A stretch of 64,000 bases of DNA from Bryopsis sp. KO-2023 (GCA_030272585.1 BSYQ01000001.1:682001-746000); one strand, 5' to 3'; numbered from the stretch's first letter, positions 11,748 through 24,106 are shown. The notes: generated from the letters alone by a model not told the origin. Translations and numbers: made by a program.

Positions 11748-14700
11748 ATGGAAGTCGAACTGGAGAACGAGAGGAGGTTGGTGGACGGCTGGTTGTCCAC
11801 CAATTTTCCTGAAACGGGGACATCGGATGGGGATTCGACGGGGGCATGTGGACGGGGGGGCGATTCGGAAGGTGTGGCGGGGACGTCAGGCACGGGTCCA
11901 GGAATCACGGAAGGATGCGAGGAAGGGGTCATGACGGTGAAGCTGTTGACGTTCCTATGTTCGGAGGTCCAACTGTTGTCAGAATTCGCCAGAAAACGGT
12001 TCTACCCCGTGTTGAACGTGGCGGGGGATAGGGTGATCAGCGGGTCGGCATCACTGATGGGGGACTCCGAGCTGCAACTGGCGGGATTGCTCCCGTTGCT
12101 GCAAGACGTGTTGGATTTTCTGGAGCAACTGGAAAGTTTGCTGTCGAATCTCTTGTGCCAAGTCGCTGCTGCATCCTCGGACGGGACCAAATTAGTGAAA
12201 GACAACGTGGTGGGAACATCGCTGAAGTGCGTCGGGAGGGGCTTGGTCGTTCTGCTGACGGTTCAAACCATGGTCACCTTGAAAATCCTGCCCCTCTTCT
12301 TCAGCTACAGGAGAATGCTGCACACCATGATGTCAAAATCAGACAGGGTGAACGCCGAACTCAGTGTGTTGGAGGAAGTCCAAGAACAGGTGGTCCACCA
12401 AGAAGAGTCTCTCAGAATGGGGGCTTTCACGAATTTCATTGATGCCCATGTAAAGCATGGACGACTGGGGGATATTCTCAGAGGTAAAAAGGCGGGGGTC
12501 ATGATCGAAACCTACATCAAAACGACTATCTCGTCGATTTCCAGGAGACTGAATCAATACGATGAAAATCTGTGGGACAGGGAGGATTTGCTTGGGGTTT
12601 TGCTGCTCTTTGTAACGTTTTGCTGGGGTGGGGCGTGTCCCAAGGACCGAAAATTGCTGAGAGTGATATTGGATGTTCATCAGAAGAGCCCCGTGTTGCC
12701 GTTGTACTGCAACTTGGTGGTGAATCCATCGAGATTTCTGATGGACATGCTGCCATCCTCGATGCTCTCATTGATTCCCTATGATTACACCAGTCAGGCA
12801 TCCATTCAATCCTCCACCCATCTGAGTAACCTCATGTCCTCCGTCGAAATCAATATGGAGACCATTTCTTTCAGGGGGTCTGTCTGGTCGATGGAATTAT
12901 GTGCTTTGATGGATCAAGGAGGGGACGGCTTTGACGTGGTCCAGTTCATTACGTTAGTCATGGAGGGGGTTCAATTGCTGGTGTATGTCAAAGGTTTGAT
13001 GCGATCTGTGGTTCAGTTGCATGTGGAGCAACTGGAGCCCCTGAGCAAAGCGAACCTCTCGATCGTGGCCAATTGCATCTTTTCGTTGAAGCTGTTGGGG
13101 GAGTCGGTGGAAAAATGTAGGAATCATGTGAGGGAGCACAGGAAAGAATTCATGGAACACTACAGCAACAAAATGCGAGCCCACCTCGACTCTGTTCAGA
13201 ATGTGGTTCACACAATGGAGAGAAATCTGAGGGCTAGGCGGATGGATGTCGGTGGAAACAATCGGAAAGTGATGGAGAAATTGGACATCTGTTCGTTTTG
13301 GGTCAAAATTGGGTTGCAAGCCTTACAAGGGTCCACGACATTGCCCCAACGATTTATTTTGGAGTTCACGATGGAGAGCTTATCCAAAGTCGGGATTTTG
13401 CCGGAGTGGGTGGACACGGTTGGAAGAGTGTGCTTGAATCGAATGGAGGAAGCTGAGAGGATCGGGGATGTTTTGGACAGTCTGGTTCGGTGTGAGTTTC
13501 TGTACTTTCATCCGGAGTTGATAAGAAACGCATTTCAAGATGTGTTTACTCATCCTGAGGAGGCCAGCAAATTGCCTTATTTAATCAATGGGTTTTTGGA
13601 TGCCCACCATTTGGTCGAACAGGCTGGTTTCGGAAGCAAGACAGTCATGTTGGAAAACGAGGTCCATTCTTTGTTGCGGGTGCATTTGATCGATCCTTTG
13701 AGCAAGAGGGTGGAGTCGGATTTGTTCCAAATTGTCAAACAGAAGGGTAGTGACCCTTTCGATCGGATCCGGGGGAACGTCTTGCCACTGCTCAAGCTCC
13801 GGCCATTGAGACTGATTTTGAGAGAAGTCAGCCCTGCTCAATGCGTCACGGAGCATCTGTCGAAGACGTTCAGAAAATTGACGATTCGCGGGGATCTAGA
13901 CTGGAAAACGCTATGTCGCTTGAGAAACATGGCACGAGAAAAATATGGCTTGGATGTGGAAGAGATCGATTGCGCTGATGGGACAGCCCCAGCATCCTTG
14001 GATAGAATCACTACTCGAGAAGGGTTGAATGCGTTTGTCGGGTCCCACATGTACAACATGCATTCTCAGACGTTCGTTGCTAATCCTAGGGCAACCACTG
14101 CACAGGCAATGGGTGTTCTGCCCCGAATGATCGGAATCGATCATTTTGTCAATCTCATCCAGGCGGATGTGGTGCAAGTAGGGTCTCGGGCGCTGGAGTG
14201 TTTGAGTGATCGATCTAATGTGGGTAATGGGAACGACGAATCCTCTCACACCAATGATAATGGAAATGGGGATTGTGGTAACGGGGGAAATGATGTTAAC
14301 CGGGGGGTAGGGGATGGGGAGTCCGGTTTGGCAAGGCCCTTGTCTCGAGCTGAGTCACGGCCAGATGGGATCCGACCTGAAGTAGATGCATCTACTTCAG
14401 GGGAAGGTATGGTCGTAGCGCTGGGGGGTTTAAGACACGTAGTGAGCGGCTCCGCTGTTCCTTCGATGGAAGGGGGCTCCAACACAAACGAGAATGTCCA
14501 GTGGTCATTTTTGCCTCATTTGGCTGACTCCAGATGGAAGGGAAGCGGTCGATCGCTGGAAGCTCTGACTTCAGCCAGACAAGATCCGTTTCCCCCTGGC
14601 AGGGTGTCGTGTTTGGTATCCATATTGAAACAATTTATTGTGGAGAAAATGAAAGAACTGGCGGAGCTCTGTGCATCCCCTGAGACTAGATCGGTGTTTT

Positions 14701-15572
14701 CGCAAACGACCCAGAGATGGCACAATGCCCGGAAAGCAGTAGCACACCATTACCCTGTTGCCCAAGCCGAGATCGTCCGGAAGGAAGTCATAGCATTGCT
14801 AAAAGCCGGGACCTTGTCATTGAATCCCCTCCATCGCCTCAGGTTCCACATCGTCGATCTCGGCAAGGCCGTGGCGATCGTAATGTCATTGTACCACGCT
14901 TTGTCGAGATTCCGGGAACAGACACTCGCACTGTTGCCTCGAGATTTCACACTGTCCAATGACTCGATGGGGGATTTCCTGGGACATATCAGAGCCCCTG
15001 AGGGAGTGATCGAGGTTGGGCAGGATTTCGACTCAGCCATTGCAGGATTCGGTAGGGTTAGTGTGGTTGGAGCCCAATACAACAAAACTCTGAGAGGAGT
15101 GTTTGCTGAGGGGAATGGGGCTGAGCTGGCAGGCGAGCCATCACTGCAAAATCTCTACATATTGGCACCAGCATTGACTCTGGACCACGTCGAATCCATG
15201 AGATCGCTTAAGGGTCAATATCAGGGGCTAGGATTGGTGACTTCGGCCACCGTAACAGATGATAGCTTTGCTATTGGGCTTTCATACTTGCTGACCATGT
15301 TCGATCAGGTTCAGAAATTCGCTGAGTTACTGTGGTTTGATTCGGCACACAAGGATTACCATGTGAGGTTGAATAGATTGGAGGTGGGTCCTGCGGCTCG
15401 AGGTCGACGAGCCCAGGGGAGAAGGCAAGACACTGATTCCCAGCAAGCGATCAGAGTGATGGAGACTCTACAAGGGACGATGGACGAACTGAGGTTGCTT
15501 GAGCATACCATGACTTGTGCACAGTTATTCTTCAAGTTGCCAGATAGGGATGAGCAGCCGACCGGGATTTGA
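11748..15572 (+). CDS. WASHC4: WASH complex subunit 4 (SWIP), single exon
   Basis: This is a subunit of the WASH regulatory complex, which drives Arp2/3 actin assembly on endosomes. The protein has 1274 residues, against roughly 1170 in animals. The open frame extends 9 bases upstream to a GTG; the first ATG is at 11748. Recognisable conserved blocks include the N-terminal LLPLLQDVLDFLEQLESLL, VVNPSRFLMDMLPSSM, the mid-region MYNMHSQTFVANPRA, and a C-terminal block NLYILAPALTLDHVESM, TDDSFAIGLSYLLTMFDQ, LLWFDSAHKDY. These match SWIP in order. A Gly/Asn/Asp-rich low-complexity insert lies at about residues 825-910, between helical parts. There are no introns, unlike every long neighbour in the window. 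Confidence 0.9.
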   Translation: MEVELENERRLVDGWLSTNFPETGTSDGDSTGACGRGGDSEGVAGTSGTGPGITEGCEEGVMTVKLLTFLCSEVQLLSEFARKRFYPVLNVAGDRVISGSASLMGDSELQLAGLLPLLQDVLDFLEQLESLLSNLLCQVAAASSDGTKLVKDNVVGTSLKCVGRGLVVLLTVQTMVTLKILPLFFSYRRMLHTMMSKSDRVNAELSVLEEVQEQVVHQEESLRMGAFTNFIDAHVKHGRLGDILRGKKAGVMIETYIKTTISSISRRLNQYDENLWDREDLLGVLLLFVTFCWGGACPKDRKLLRVILDVHQKSPVLPLYCNLVVNPSRFLMDMLPSSMLSLIPYDYTSQASIQSSTHLSNLMSSVEINMETISFRGSVWSMELCALMDQGGDGFDVVQFITLVMEGVQLLVYVKGLMRSVVQLHVEQLEPLSKANLSIVANCIFSLKLLGESVEKCRNHVREHRKEFMEHYSNKMRAHLDSVQNVVHTMERNLRARRMDVGGNNRKVMEKLDICSFWVKIGLQALQGSTTLPQRFILEFTMESLSKVGILPEWVDTVGRVCLNRMEEAERIGDVLDSLVRCEFLYFHPELIRNAFQDVFTHPEEASKLPYLINGFLDAHHLVEQAGFGSKTVMLENEVHSLLRVHLIDPLSKRVESDLFQIVKQKGSDPFDRIRGNVLPLLKLRPLRLILREVSPAQCVTEHLSKTFRKLTIRGDLDWKTLCRLRNMAREKYGLDVEEIDCADGTAPASLDRITTREGLNAFVGSHMYNMHSQTFVANPRATTAQAMGVLPRMIGIDHFVNLIQADVVQVGSRALECLSDRSNVGNGNDESSHTNDNGNGDCGNGGNDVNRGVGDGESGLARPLSRAESRPDGIRPEVDASTSGEGMVVALGGLRHVVSGSAVPSMEGGSNTNENVQWSFLPHLADSRWKGSGRSLEALTSARQDPFPPGRVSCLVSILKQFIVEKMKELAELCASPETRSVFSQTTQRWHNARKAVAHHYPVAQAEIVRKEVIALLKAGTLSLNPLHRLRFHIVDLGKAVAIVMSLYHALSRFREQTLALLPRDFTLSNDSMGDFLGHIRAPEGVIEVGQDFDSAIAGFGRVSVVGAQYNKTLRGVFAEGNGAELAGEPSLQNLYILAPALTLDHVESMRSLKGQYQGLGLVTSATVTDDSFAIGLSYLLTMFDQVQKFAELLWFDSAHKDYHVRLNRLEVGPAARGRRAQGRRQDTDSQQAIRVMETLQGTMDELRLLEHTMTCAQLFFKLPDRDEQPTGI

Positions 15573-17141
15573 TCTGCTTAGTGATTATCAACTCTTTAGT
15601 TTTGGGGTCCGTTCTGTTTTTTGGGACAAGCTAGAAATGACTTCATGGGGTTACGATGACCGAAAGTTCTATGGGTTTTTATGAATGAATATAAACATTG
15701 AAAAGGGCACTGTCCAGGGGAAATAATGCTTATTCTGTGCAAGTTACAAGTTCGAGTCATTTCCATTAGATCATGAAACGTGGGGACTTATAGGGAGGGG
15801 AGGTGGACATGAGTATGGATGCTAGTGGGCTTGGGATTATTTGTAACATTTCTCATCCATGCTCTTATGCGGAGGTTTGCAATCTCAACAACATCAGTTG
15901 GCTTGTTCCTGACTGCAACAAACTCTTCCATCAGGAAATAGCTGACCGGTATGTGGCCTTGGGTAACTAACTCAATGGTAGAGTGCTTGGCTTTCAACCG
16001 ATATGCTCCAGGTTTGAGTCCGAGGTAACCCATAAGCGTTTAGGTTCGAAAAGTAATATGCAACAGTATGCTACATGCTACTGTAATGGTAAGAATGCCG
16101 AATCGAACAACCCTAGCGAGTCCCCATATTTACAATGTTTCAAGAAATCCCTTCTACTTGTCCACCTGCTCTTCTCTCCCTGCAGGAGCCAAATCGAGAT
16201 GCTGGAGCACCTATCAACATATTTTCCCTGCAAATCTATTCAACCCCTTTCTCCCCCACTTGCTGGAATATTGTGCCACCATTTTTTTGCTTTTTTCCAG
16301 AAACCCCAATTAAGACGCGTCCCCTCTGTTCCATGAAAACAAGGGCAAACTTTCCCTAGTCAATGCCCTTTTTCTCCCAGCTATGACTCAAAAACTGTCG
16401 ACACTCTACCACCATTAAACAAGACGATCTCTTCAGAAAAGACGCATGGTGTGACCTTGGATGACAATGAAAACAAGCATATACTCCACTTGAAGCAGGA
16501 AAGAATAACAGATCCACCCACGGACACCTTGTATCGACCCTCCGCCGACCAAGAAAATCAGCCCACCCATCCATTTCTCAAAGAGAAAGCAAAAACAAAA
16601 ACAAGCCAGGTAGGAATTCATAGAACAAAAAGCACAGAAACGAAACAAAACATGATCCACCCTCCAATTCATATCCCTCGTTTGACCAGCAAACAAGAAT
16701 CAAACTTATTCTGGGCAACTTCCCCGACCAAGTGAACATCTAACCTACGGATGGACTAACCATTCTCATCCGTTTCTCTTTGCTTTCTTATGTCTTCCCG
16801 CACCCTCTGCTCTAATCTTGGCAGCGGCATTCAAAACAGCGATTCTCTCTGCTCACGAAGGAAAATCAAAGGGATTTGATGTGTTCATTTCGGTGAGGGG
16901 TCCTTGCGAGCCCCTCATCGCGTTTTGGGTGGCTCTGGCTGCATTCACCATCAAGGGATGCCGGTCGAAGTCCCTCCCTGCTCAAAAGCATTTTTTCTCC
17001 CTCAGAAAAAGTACCATCTTCAAATCTCAATTGCAGCAGTGTCTTAGTGTGCAGCTTCAATCCTCTTATTTTTCCTTCTATTGATGATAACCGTGTAAGT
17101 ATAGACAACTTTTTCTAAAACGCTATTTTGAGCACATCCCC
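15573..17141. other. Intergenic between the convergent WASHC4 and dynamin genes
   Basis: No protein gene is supported. The stretch contains a tRNA-like sequence at 15961-16032. Open frames at 15983-16336, 16433-16735 and 16866-17108 show no domain and look like chance frames or UTR. Confidence 0.45.
15961..16032 (+). pseudogene. Degenerate tRNA-like sequence, anticodon position TTC
   Basis: Acceptor-like ends GGGTAAC and GGTAACCCA pair with one mismatch. The D-arm and A-box region reads AACTCAATGGTAGAGTG. The loop CTTTCAA would present TTC (Glu), and the B-box-like GGTTTGAGTCC is one base from consensus. The T stem pairs poorly, so this is more likely a tRNA pseudogene or SINE head than a working tRNA. 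The same loop with one change resembles tRNA-Lys. Confidence 0.4.
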
Positions 17142-20100
17142 TCACACACATACGACAGACATAAGAGCACTGCAGGGAAAGAGAGTGGAATACTGTGAAT
17201 TTTTCGCACCGTTTGCCTGGGGAGTAGATATCCTGGCAGCGGGCCCCATTTTTTCACACAAGTCCTGGGGGAGAGTGTCCAGGGTGAGCACCGCCTCCCT
17301 CAAAGCTTTCAGTGCTGCTTGGCAACTCTTCCTCTTGATCATCACATCCTCTCGTTCGCTCATCAAATTCAAAAAGAGCTCCTCCCTTTCAAAAACAACC
17401 AAAAGAAACTCAGATTTTTCGAAAACGCTGCAGGTACACAAACGCAAAACACACAGCTGATGGCCTTGAAAAAAAGTGGAAAATTCTTTTAACATTATTA
17501 TAATTGTTTTTCAAGTTGTTGAAAATTTGAACTGGAGAATGAAACAAAAAGGTTGCTACACGCAAAGACTTATTTGTTCAATTTTTATCCTTACTTGTAC
17601 AGAGTGCCGATCAAGTGCTGTTGTAGACCCCTCCTCGATCTGTGAACCAAATGATGCATGATGGCTTTGGGGACCATATCGCTGACGTTGCTTTGCACCA
17701 GACTCATGTAGTTATCCACCAGCTTCCTCGTAATTTCCACCGCGGTTTCCATCTGACCATACGTATCCTTCCTCTGATCCATCAGGGTCATTCCTTGCAT
17801 GGGAATCATAGCCATCGAGGGGTCCATTGGCGGCACTCCTGAAATCCCAGCCACCGCATAATCCATCCCTGCAATTCAAAACAGAAAAATCTTTCAACCC
17901 CTCCACTACCCTAGCTTCACCCCAGTTGATTGTATGTCTTGTGAAAACAGTGAAGGATCAATATCTTTCCCAACCATCAAGGAGGGTTCAGGACTCCCAC
18001 CTCCAACTCCATTTTCCGTATGTCCATTTCCCCTCTGGAACAGGGAAGAAAACCACCTCCCTTGAGAGTTTTCGTCTGGAGCGGCATCTGCCCGCACAGG
18101 AGCATCACTCCTGATCATCGTACCAAGCCCAGGTGGTTCACTGATGCTCTATACAAACCACAAAACAAAAAAGACATCAATGCATGCTAGGCAAAAAAAA
18201 CGATTGGTATCCTTGAGATTTATCCTATCGTTTTCTTTCTCTGACCACCCTTTGATCCTTGAAACACGCGACGGCTACTGTCACCTTTCGCCGCCTAACA
18301 CAACGGCCACCTTCCGCATCTAAGTGCCTCTTTCGGCTTTCGGTTAGTTTCACTTTGGGTTCATCGCTAGGTTCAGTTGGGAAGAACAGCGAACACAGCA
18401 CCGTCTGGAAGAGCATTCCGTTGCATCAAATTAAAAAAAAAAAAATGAAACAAGGAAAAGAAATACTCCAGAAACTGGGGAGCAAACCCACACTGCATTA
18501 ACATGCTCTCTTTCTTTGGGTAGAAATGGCCGGTTCAGTCGTTTTTGAAAAAGAAAAGAAAAACCGGATTCAAGCTTGATGCATCATTTCCAATTGAATC
18601 ATTATAATCGAGGTTCGATTTTTCCCAGCTGCCGCTCCTCCACTACCTTCAATCCAAGCTTCGGAGGCGCCCCGGCAGATTCCACCCGAGGAGTCCTGGC
18701 ATTTCGAATCACTGTTGCCTGATGATGCGGATGTCCATCATTCATTCCCTTTTGTCTGGGGTTCAATTCAGCATTTCCCCCTTCCGAATGCTCCCTGGCC
18801 CCATTCTCCGACTTATGCAAAGTCCTCATTTTTTTATCAGCCAAAACCTCGGCCACAGCATTGGGCCCACCAATGAAGCTGGGATGATCATAGTTGATGT
18901 AGTCATATTCACAATCAATGATCATTCTGATCATTTGTTCTGCGGGTTCACCCCCTGCCCTGATGTACTCAGTAACAGAGTCTGCCACCGAACGCTGCAA
19001 GGCGTTGAATCTCGATAACTCTGTGGACCACACACCCCTATGTCAGCCCCAGACATTGAACCACACTCGTTACACTCCACCAAGCCACAAGCCACCAATC
19101 TTCTTGATCCAACGATCAAGAAGATTCTCGTTTCATCATTAATGGTAGGTTTCCTGACGTATATTCTGTTCTTACCGTGTGGGGCACAGTCGACCGCTAT
19201 TCTCAGCAATTCATTCTGGACAAGATCTTTGCACCGGACAGCGGGCTCCAGCAGTCTCTTGATGGACCTCCTGACCAGCAATTCGAAGGGCTCCTGAGGA
19301 ATCAGCAGCGATCCAGAAACGCCAGAAGAGTTTCGAATCGTCGTTCGGATGACCTCATTGCTCAGATCGTTTCGCCAGTCCATTTCCTGGAGATACTTGA
19401 CGAATTGATTTTGAAAGATGTCCCGGATCTTGGCACCTCCAGCCAGGTCAATCAATACACTTTCACTCCGACCATCGAGCATCGCCGAGAATCTTTGACA
19501 GTATTCGCTCAACAGCCCCAGCAACATGGCACCCCTGCACAAGCATAACACCACAATTTGACCTGAACACCCCCTTTTCTTTGGTTCAGTTTTCTTTTGC
19601 TGTCATTAAAAAATCAATTTCACAGCCATCCCGATTGAAATCGCTCATTCCCCCATTTCTGTTGTTCAAATTTCTTTCACATTTGAGATGCAGGTATGGA
19701 CTCCTTTGAGCAACCACTTTCCTGGTGACTGACTGTGCTGATTACAAAATTGGTGAGCATTTTGTTTCTTTTGTTTTCCATAAATGGTTACCTGCCCATG
19801 GTGGAATCAGTCGGTGGTGGATCGCCATACTCTCTCAACTCTGTGTTCCTTCTTTCCAACTCCTTGTTGATTTGGAACCTCAATCCAGGAAGCATAGCTT
19901 GAATATGGGCCACTAAAATACTGCAATCAAACAAAGAGAGAAAAAAATGAACCTCTACAGCAAATTCAAATTCGCCCAATTCACATCCTGACAATCATGT
20001 GCAACAAGAACTACTGTACGATGCAAATGCAACCCCATTCTCCAATTACATTTAACCACCAGGGGGGTCATTTTTGTCTTCTTTTTCTGAGTGTTGCACA

Positions 20101-22061
20101 ATTCCCAAAGAATCACATTAGAACTATATGTCGGCTCAGTTTTGATTCATTGGCCTTCATATCCACAGGAGACTTGGAACACCGCAAAATTGAAATTTGC
20201 CTTACCTGTTTAATCGCTTGGCCAGGTTTTCTATTCCACACTGATTTGAAACATCACGATACTCGAGCCGACCTCGGAAAAAATCAGATTCGTTTTTTCT
20301 AGCTTGTGTGATATTCTTGTTCTCGTTGATGTCGCCTTGACTTCGATTAACGATCCCGATATACCCCAGCCTCAGCGGCACCACCAAATTTTTCAAAATA
20401 GGCACAGCATTCGTCCCACGATCCATGATGTCCAGCTTGGTAAGCACACCTGTAAACCCCCCAAAAACCTCTCGATCGTTACAATCTGTTCATATCCCTT
20501 GAGTGTCTGACACAACTATTCAAGCCCTTTTCCTGAATTGAAATAACCAATATGCTCGGCAATGTATCTAGAAACGCACCCTCAGGGATTCCTCCTTTTC
20601 GACAAGTTAAGAGAACGCTGTCCTTACCCAAATCAGTTTATTGCAGTTATCAAGGGAACGTAGGAAATATTCAATATCCATGAAAAGACTTCGATACTCT
20701 TTTTTTTTAATTATTTCATATATTCATTCATCTTTTCTGGGGGGGCTCGTGAAATACATCACAGATTGCAAGTAGACACACATATAGAAACGGTAAGTAA
20801 GGGATGGAATTTTTATCCATGCATTTTTTTTATCAGCCTTTTGCATTCTACCTATTGTTCGCTTTCCCTCAGGGTCAGCCGATTGAGCCATCTGCAAGGC
20901 ATCAGAATTTGCCAAGTCCACATTGGCTGGAGACACAGCGAGAATGATGCAGGTGGGATGTTTGATGAAGTCCATTATCATGTCTCTGATCTTGGCTTCG
21001 ATGTCTTCTGGTTGATCACCCACAGGAACCCGAGTTATTCCCGGAAGATCCACCAAAGTCATTGTCCTGGGGGAAACGTCACACTTCTCTAGTCAGACTC
21101 ACACTTTTTGTGGTACATTCCACAAAACAATTGAGGATTCAGCATGGTGATCGTGAGATTTGCTGGAATCTTTTGCAGTTTTCCCCGGCAGCACTTCCAA
21201 TGAGCATAACAATTCCATTCAACGATTCATTCACTCACAAGACATGTCGGCTGCAAATTTTCAATCTGATGGGTGTTTTGTCGATGGCTTTGCTTTTCCC
21301 TGCAACTCTCTCTGTTTCAGCAGCGATCTCCTCTCGGATCTTCTCGAAATCAAAAAATTTCTTTCCCTTGCAATGCAGGAATTCCCCCCACTCTGCATCC
21401 TCCCCATCCTTCTCCTCAGTTCTGACCAGCTGGAGAACTAACGGCCGTCTAGTACAGATTTCAGGTCCCCTGGGTAGGAAATCCCTGCCAACCTGATACA
21501 CCATCTCAACTCAGTTTATCAGATGTCGCCTAATTTCAAACATCATCTTGGGATTCAGTGGATGTATTTGACTTCAAAAATTATTAGGAAAAGCCATTTA
21601 CGAAGAGTGAAAAACTGGGATGCAATCCTCTCTGTGATCAGCAACATTTCCTCACATTTCTCCAGTACTTAAGCTAGCAGGCTAATACTAAAGTAGCCCA
21701 TCCAAAATCTCAAACGAGTGAAACCTGATCGCCTCACTGGGCATCCTTTGAGAAAGAGAATGATAATACAGTGTCCAAAAGAAAATTGGGCACCCCTGGT
21801 CGTACCAGAGCTTCGAGGACGCTCGACTTTCCACTACTTTGACTCCCAACCACTGCGACTTGCGGAAGATCGAGCTTGAAGTCCAAGGTCACCTTCAACA
21901 AGGGCCAACAATCGTGTCAGATCCCCTCCATGCAAACCTTTCTCCTCGAAAAAAACGTGCAGTTCGCATTCCAGTCGACATCCTCTCTCAACCTGACTGA
22001 AGATATCCTGTAGCTTGTTGATTACAGGGATAAGCGACTCCCCTAGACTTTCCGTGGTCAT
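17142..22061 (-). CDS. Dynamin-related GTPase, DRP1/Dnm1 type
   Basis: This is a large GTPase that self-assembles to divide membranes; DRP1/Dnm1 members act in mitochondrial and peroxisomal fission. Exons are 22061-21993 (start [19 protein letters not shown]), 21892-21806 (P-loop GSQSSGKSS), 21492-21239, 21066-20852 ([15 protein letters not shown], the DxxG switch), and 20449-20206 ([10 protein letters not shown], the TKxD motif). Further exons lie near 19919-19795, 19530-19170 and 19015-18645 (middle/stalk domain). There are low-complexity exons near 18390-18285 and 18150-17908, then the GED near 17870-17605 and 17435-17142 ([19 protein letters not shown]), with stop TGA at 17142. No PH or proline-rich domain is seen, which fits the DRP1 type. 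A basic insert near 18285-18390 may be exon or intron. Confidence 0.88.
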
Positions 22062-22414
22062 CGCAGTTTTTCACCTGCGACGGTGTTGGCTCAAACAAAA
22101 GACGAAGAAGAAAGAATCACTGCTCGGAGGCTTATCCGCCTGATAGGTGGGGCCGAATCGGTCGGGCAGCAGGGGTTTCTGGTTGTGTCGAGAATTTTTT
22201 CCCCTGCAAGAGCTGTGATGTTCGCGACTTCGGGGGTTGAGGAGAATTGAGTTGGTAGTCTATTATGTGATGAGACAGATATTTTTGGGCTCCTCTTGCC
22301 GTAAATCCTTGGATTTTCAAGAAGTCCAGAATCACCGCTGCAGAAAAAGGTCGGCAAAAGAGGAGCGAAAACTGTTGACTTTCAAAGTCGGCAGTGTTGT
22401 TTTATTGTGGAGCG
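22062..22414. promoter_or_regulatory. Shared upstream region of dynamin (-) and EXOSC8 (+)
   Basis: This is a 353-bp gap between divergent start codons. By position it holds both promoters. No defined motif is claimed. Confidence 0.45.
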
Positions 22415-23407
22415 ATGTCTGTTGAAGCGGAAGCCTTCAAGGTGCTGTACCCTGAGCAGTATTTCGCTCGGTTTTTTGAGAAACAGTCTCGGCCGGATTC
22501 GAGATCTCTGACGCGAGCACGGGCGACGACCATCGGCTTCGACGCGGTATCCTCCGCTGATAGCTCCGCCCTGGTGAAAATTGGATCGACGACTGCACTT
22601 GCTACGGCGGTGATCAGCCCCTGTAACCCGACGCTGTATAAGGCGGACGTCGGCGGAATCAGCGTTCAGGTGGAAATCACCCCATTGTGCGCGGAGGACA
22701 CCATTCCAGGTCGATACGGTGACTGGGGGAAAACACTCGCTCGACAAATTGAGCGCATCCTGCACAAGACGTCGTTCTTGAGTGACGAGCAGCTGACGAT
22801 CCCCGACAGCGTCGCGCGCTGGGGTGTCAGTTTGAGCGTGACGATTTTGGACGCTGACGGCTGCATATTCGACGCCGCATTTCTGTCTTGCGTCAGTGTG
22901 TTGCGTTCGGTTCGGTTGCCTAAGGTGGAGGTCGACACTGTGAAGAAAGCGAAGCGGACTGGCCGCGCCGACTCTGATGGACGTCAGTTTAAGCCAGCAT
23001 CCCGTCCCGTTTCCTCGACGTTCGGTGCACTGAACGGGTGTTTGGTGGCGGACCCCACGGCGGAAGAGGAGGCGGTCATGACAGGATCCGTGACGACTGT
23101 CGTCGAGGAGAACGGGAATTTGCTAGGTGGGGCGCCGATCCTAATTTTGAGGCTGAATCTTGAGTGCATGATGCAGGCTTTTTTGGGAAAGTGGAGTTAC
23201 AATTTTTGGGCTGGACTTCACAAACTCCTGGAGCAGTGTGTATTGTTTTGTATTCCCTTGTGTGTTGCTGATTTTTTAACCAACATTGCAGGAATGTTCC
23301 AATCGGGGACTGTGGGTTTGAAGAACATGAGGAACTCTATTGAAATTGCAAAAATGCGGCAAAAAGAGGTGGATGCCCTCCTCAATCAGGCAATCAAGAC
23401 AATATGA
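22415..23407 (+). CDS. EXOSC8: Exosome complex core subunit RRP43/EXOSC8 (RNase PH fold)
   Basis: This is a ring subunit of the RNA exosome; in eukaryotes the ring is catalytically inactive and channels RNA to the nuclease subunits. The N-terminus has PEQYFARFFEKQSRPDSR. Then come ALVKIGSTTALATAVISP and ARQIERILHKTSFLSDEQL, followed by a short dimer-like segment. A GT-AG intron at 23127-23291 restores the expected join LLGMFQSGTVGLK. This intron is 165 nt long, a multiple of three with no stop, so the unspliced frame stays open and would add 55 residues. The spliced product has about 275 residues, typical for RRP43. RRP42 or RRP45 are alternatives, but the N-terminal YPEQYFARFF pattern favours RRP43. 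Confidence 0.82.
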   Translation: MSVEAEAFKVLYPEQYFARFFEKQSRPDSRSLTRARATTIGFDAVSSADSSALVKIGSTTALATAVISPCNPTLYKADVGGISVQVEITPLCAEDTIPGRYGDWGKTLARQIERILHKTSFLSDEQLTIPDSVARWGVSLSVTILDADGCIFDAAFLSCVSVLRSVRLPKVEVDTVKKAKRTGRADSDGRQFKPASRPVSSTFGALNGCLVADPTAEEEAVMTGSVTTVVEENGNLLGGAPILILRLNLECMMQAFLGKWSYNFWAGLHKLLEQCVLFCIPLCVADFLTNIAGMFQSGTVGLKNMRNSIEIAKMRQKEVDALLNQAIKTI

Positions 23408-24106
23408 CCTCGGCAATTCAGATTCGATTCAATTTTGCACAATAGATTCTCATCCAGAGAGTGCATTGGCATTTTGCAGACAGTTTAAGCGCTGAAATGA
23501 CAGCAGGGTATGAAATAGACAGCTCCTAGTGGCATTTTGTGTTGGAAAAAGTTCTGTAAATAGGTCGAAACATATGCATGTTCTTTCAAACGATCAACTT
23601 TATTTCAGTAAAAAAAATCAAGTCCACGAATACTTCCAGCTAGTCTCAACATTGGCTCCAGGGTACAAAACCTGACAAAATCAACGCAAGAGACAACTCA
23701 AAAACAATCCGTTTGGTGCATTCGAAAATACTTTTTTCCTCAAAAGGAGTGCTCAAACCACAGCAAAGCAACTCTGCTCAGGGCAAGGTGTCCGTGTGAA
23801 GCACCCGCAAGTACGAATCCCAAAAATCCCACAGCAATAATCCCTCAATCCCCATTGGAGCATATGTGAGATGATCAAAAGCACCTGCAGGCAATCCAAC
23901 CAAATCAACCATCAGAATAGCACAGATCGACTCAATGAAGAAAACAAATTCAGCTCCACTTTTGCACAATCGGATTGGCCCCTGCCAAAAACACACTGGG
24001 AAAAAAAACGAACTCGTATCGTTGGCAATGAACGAAAGGCATCAGATTATGTGGGGATTGATTCTAAGTACAGATTTTGCCTTCAATCGGCTTCCACTTA
24101 CGTCGT
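23408..24106. other. Intergenic, 3' ends of EXOSC8 and the rubredoxin-like gene
   Basis: This is convergent gene ends with no coding signal of its own. It probably contains both 3' UTRs. Confidence 0.4.
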
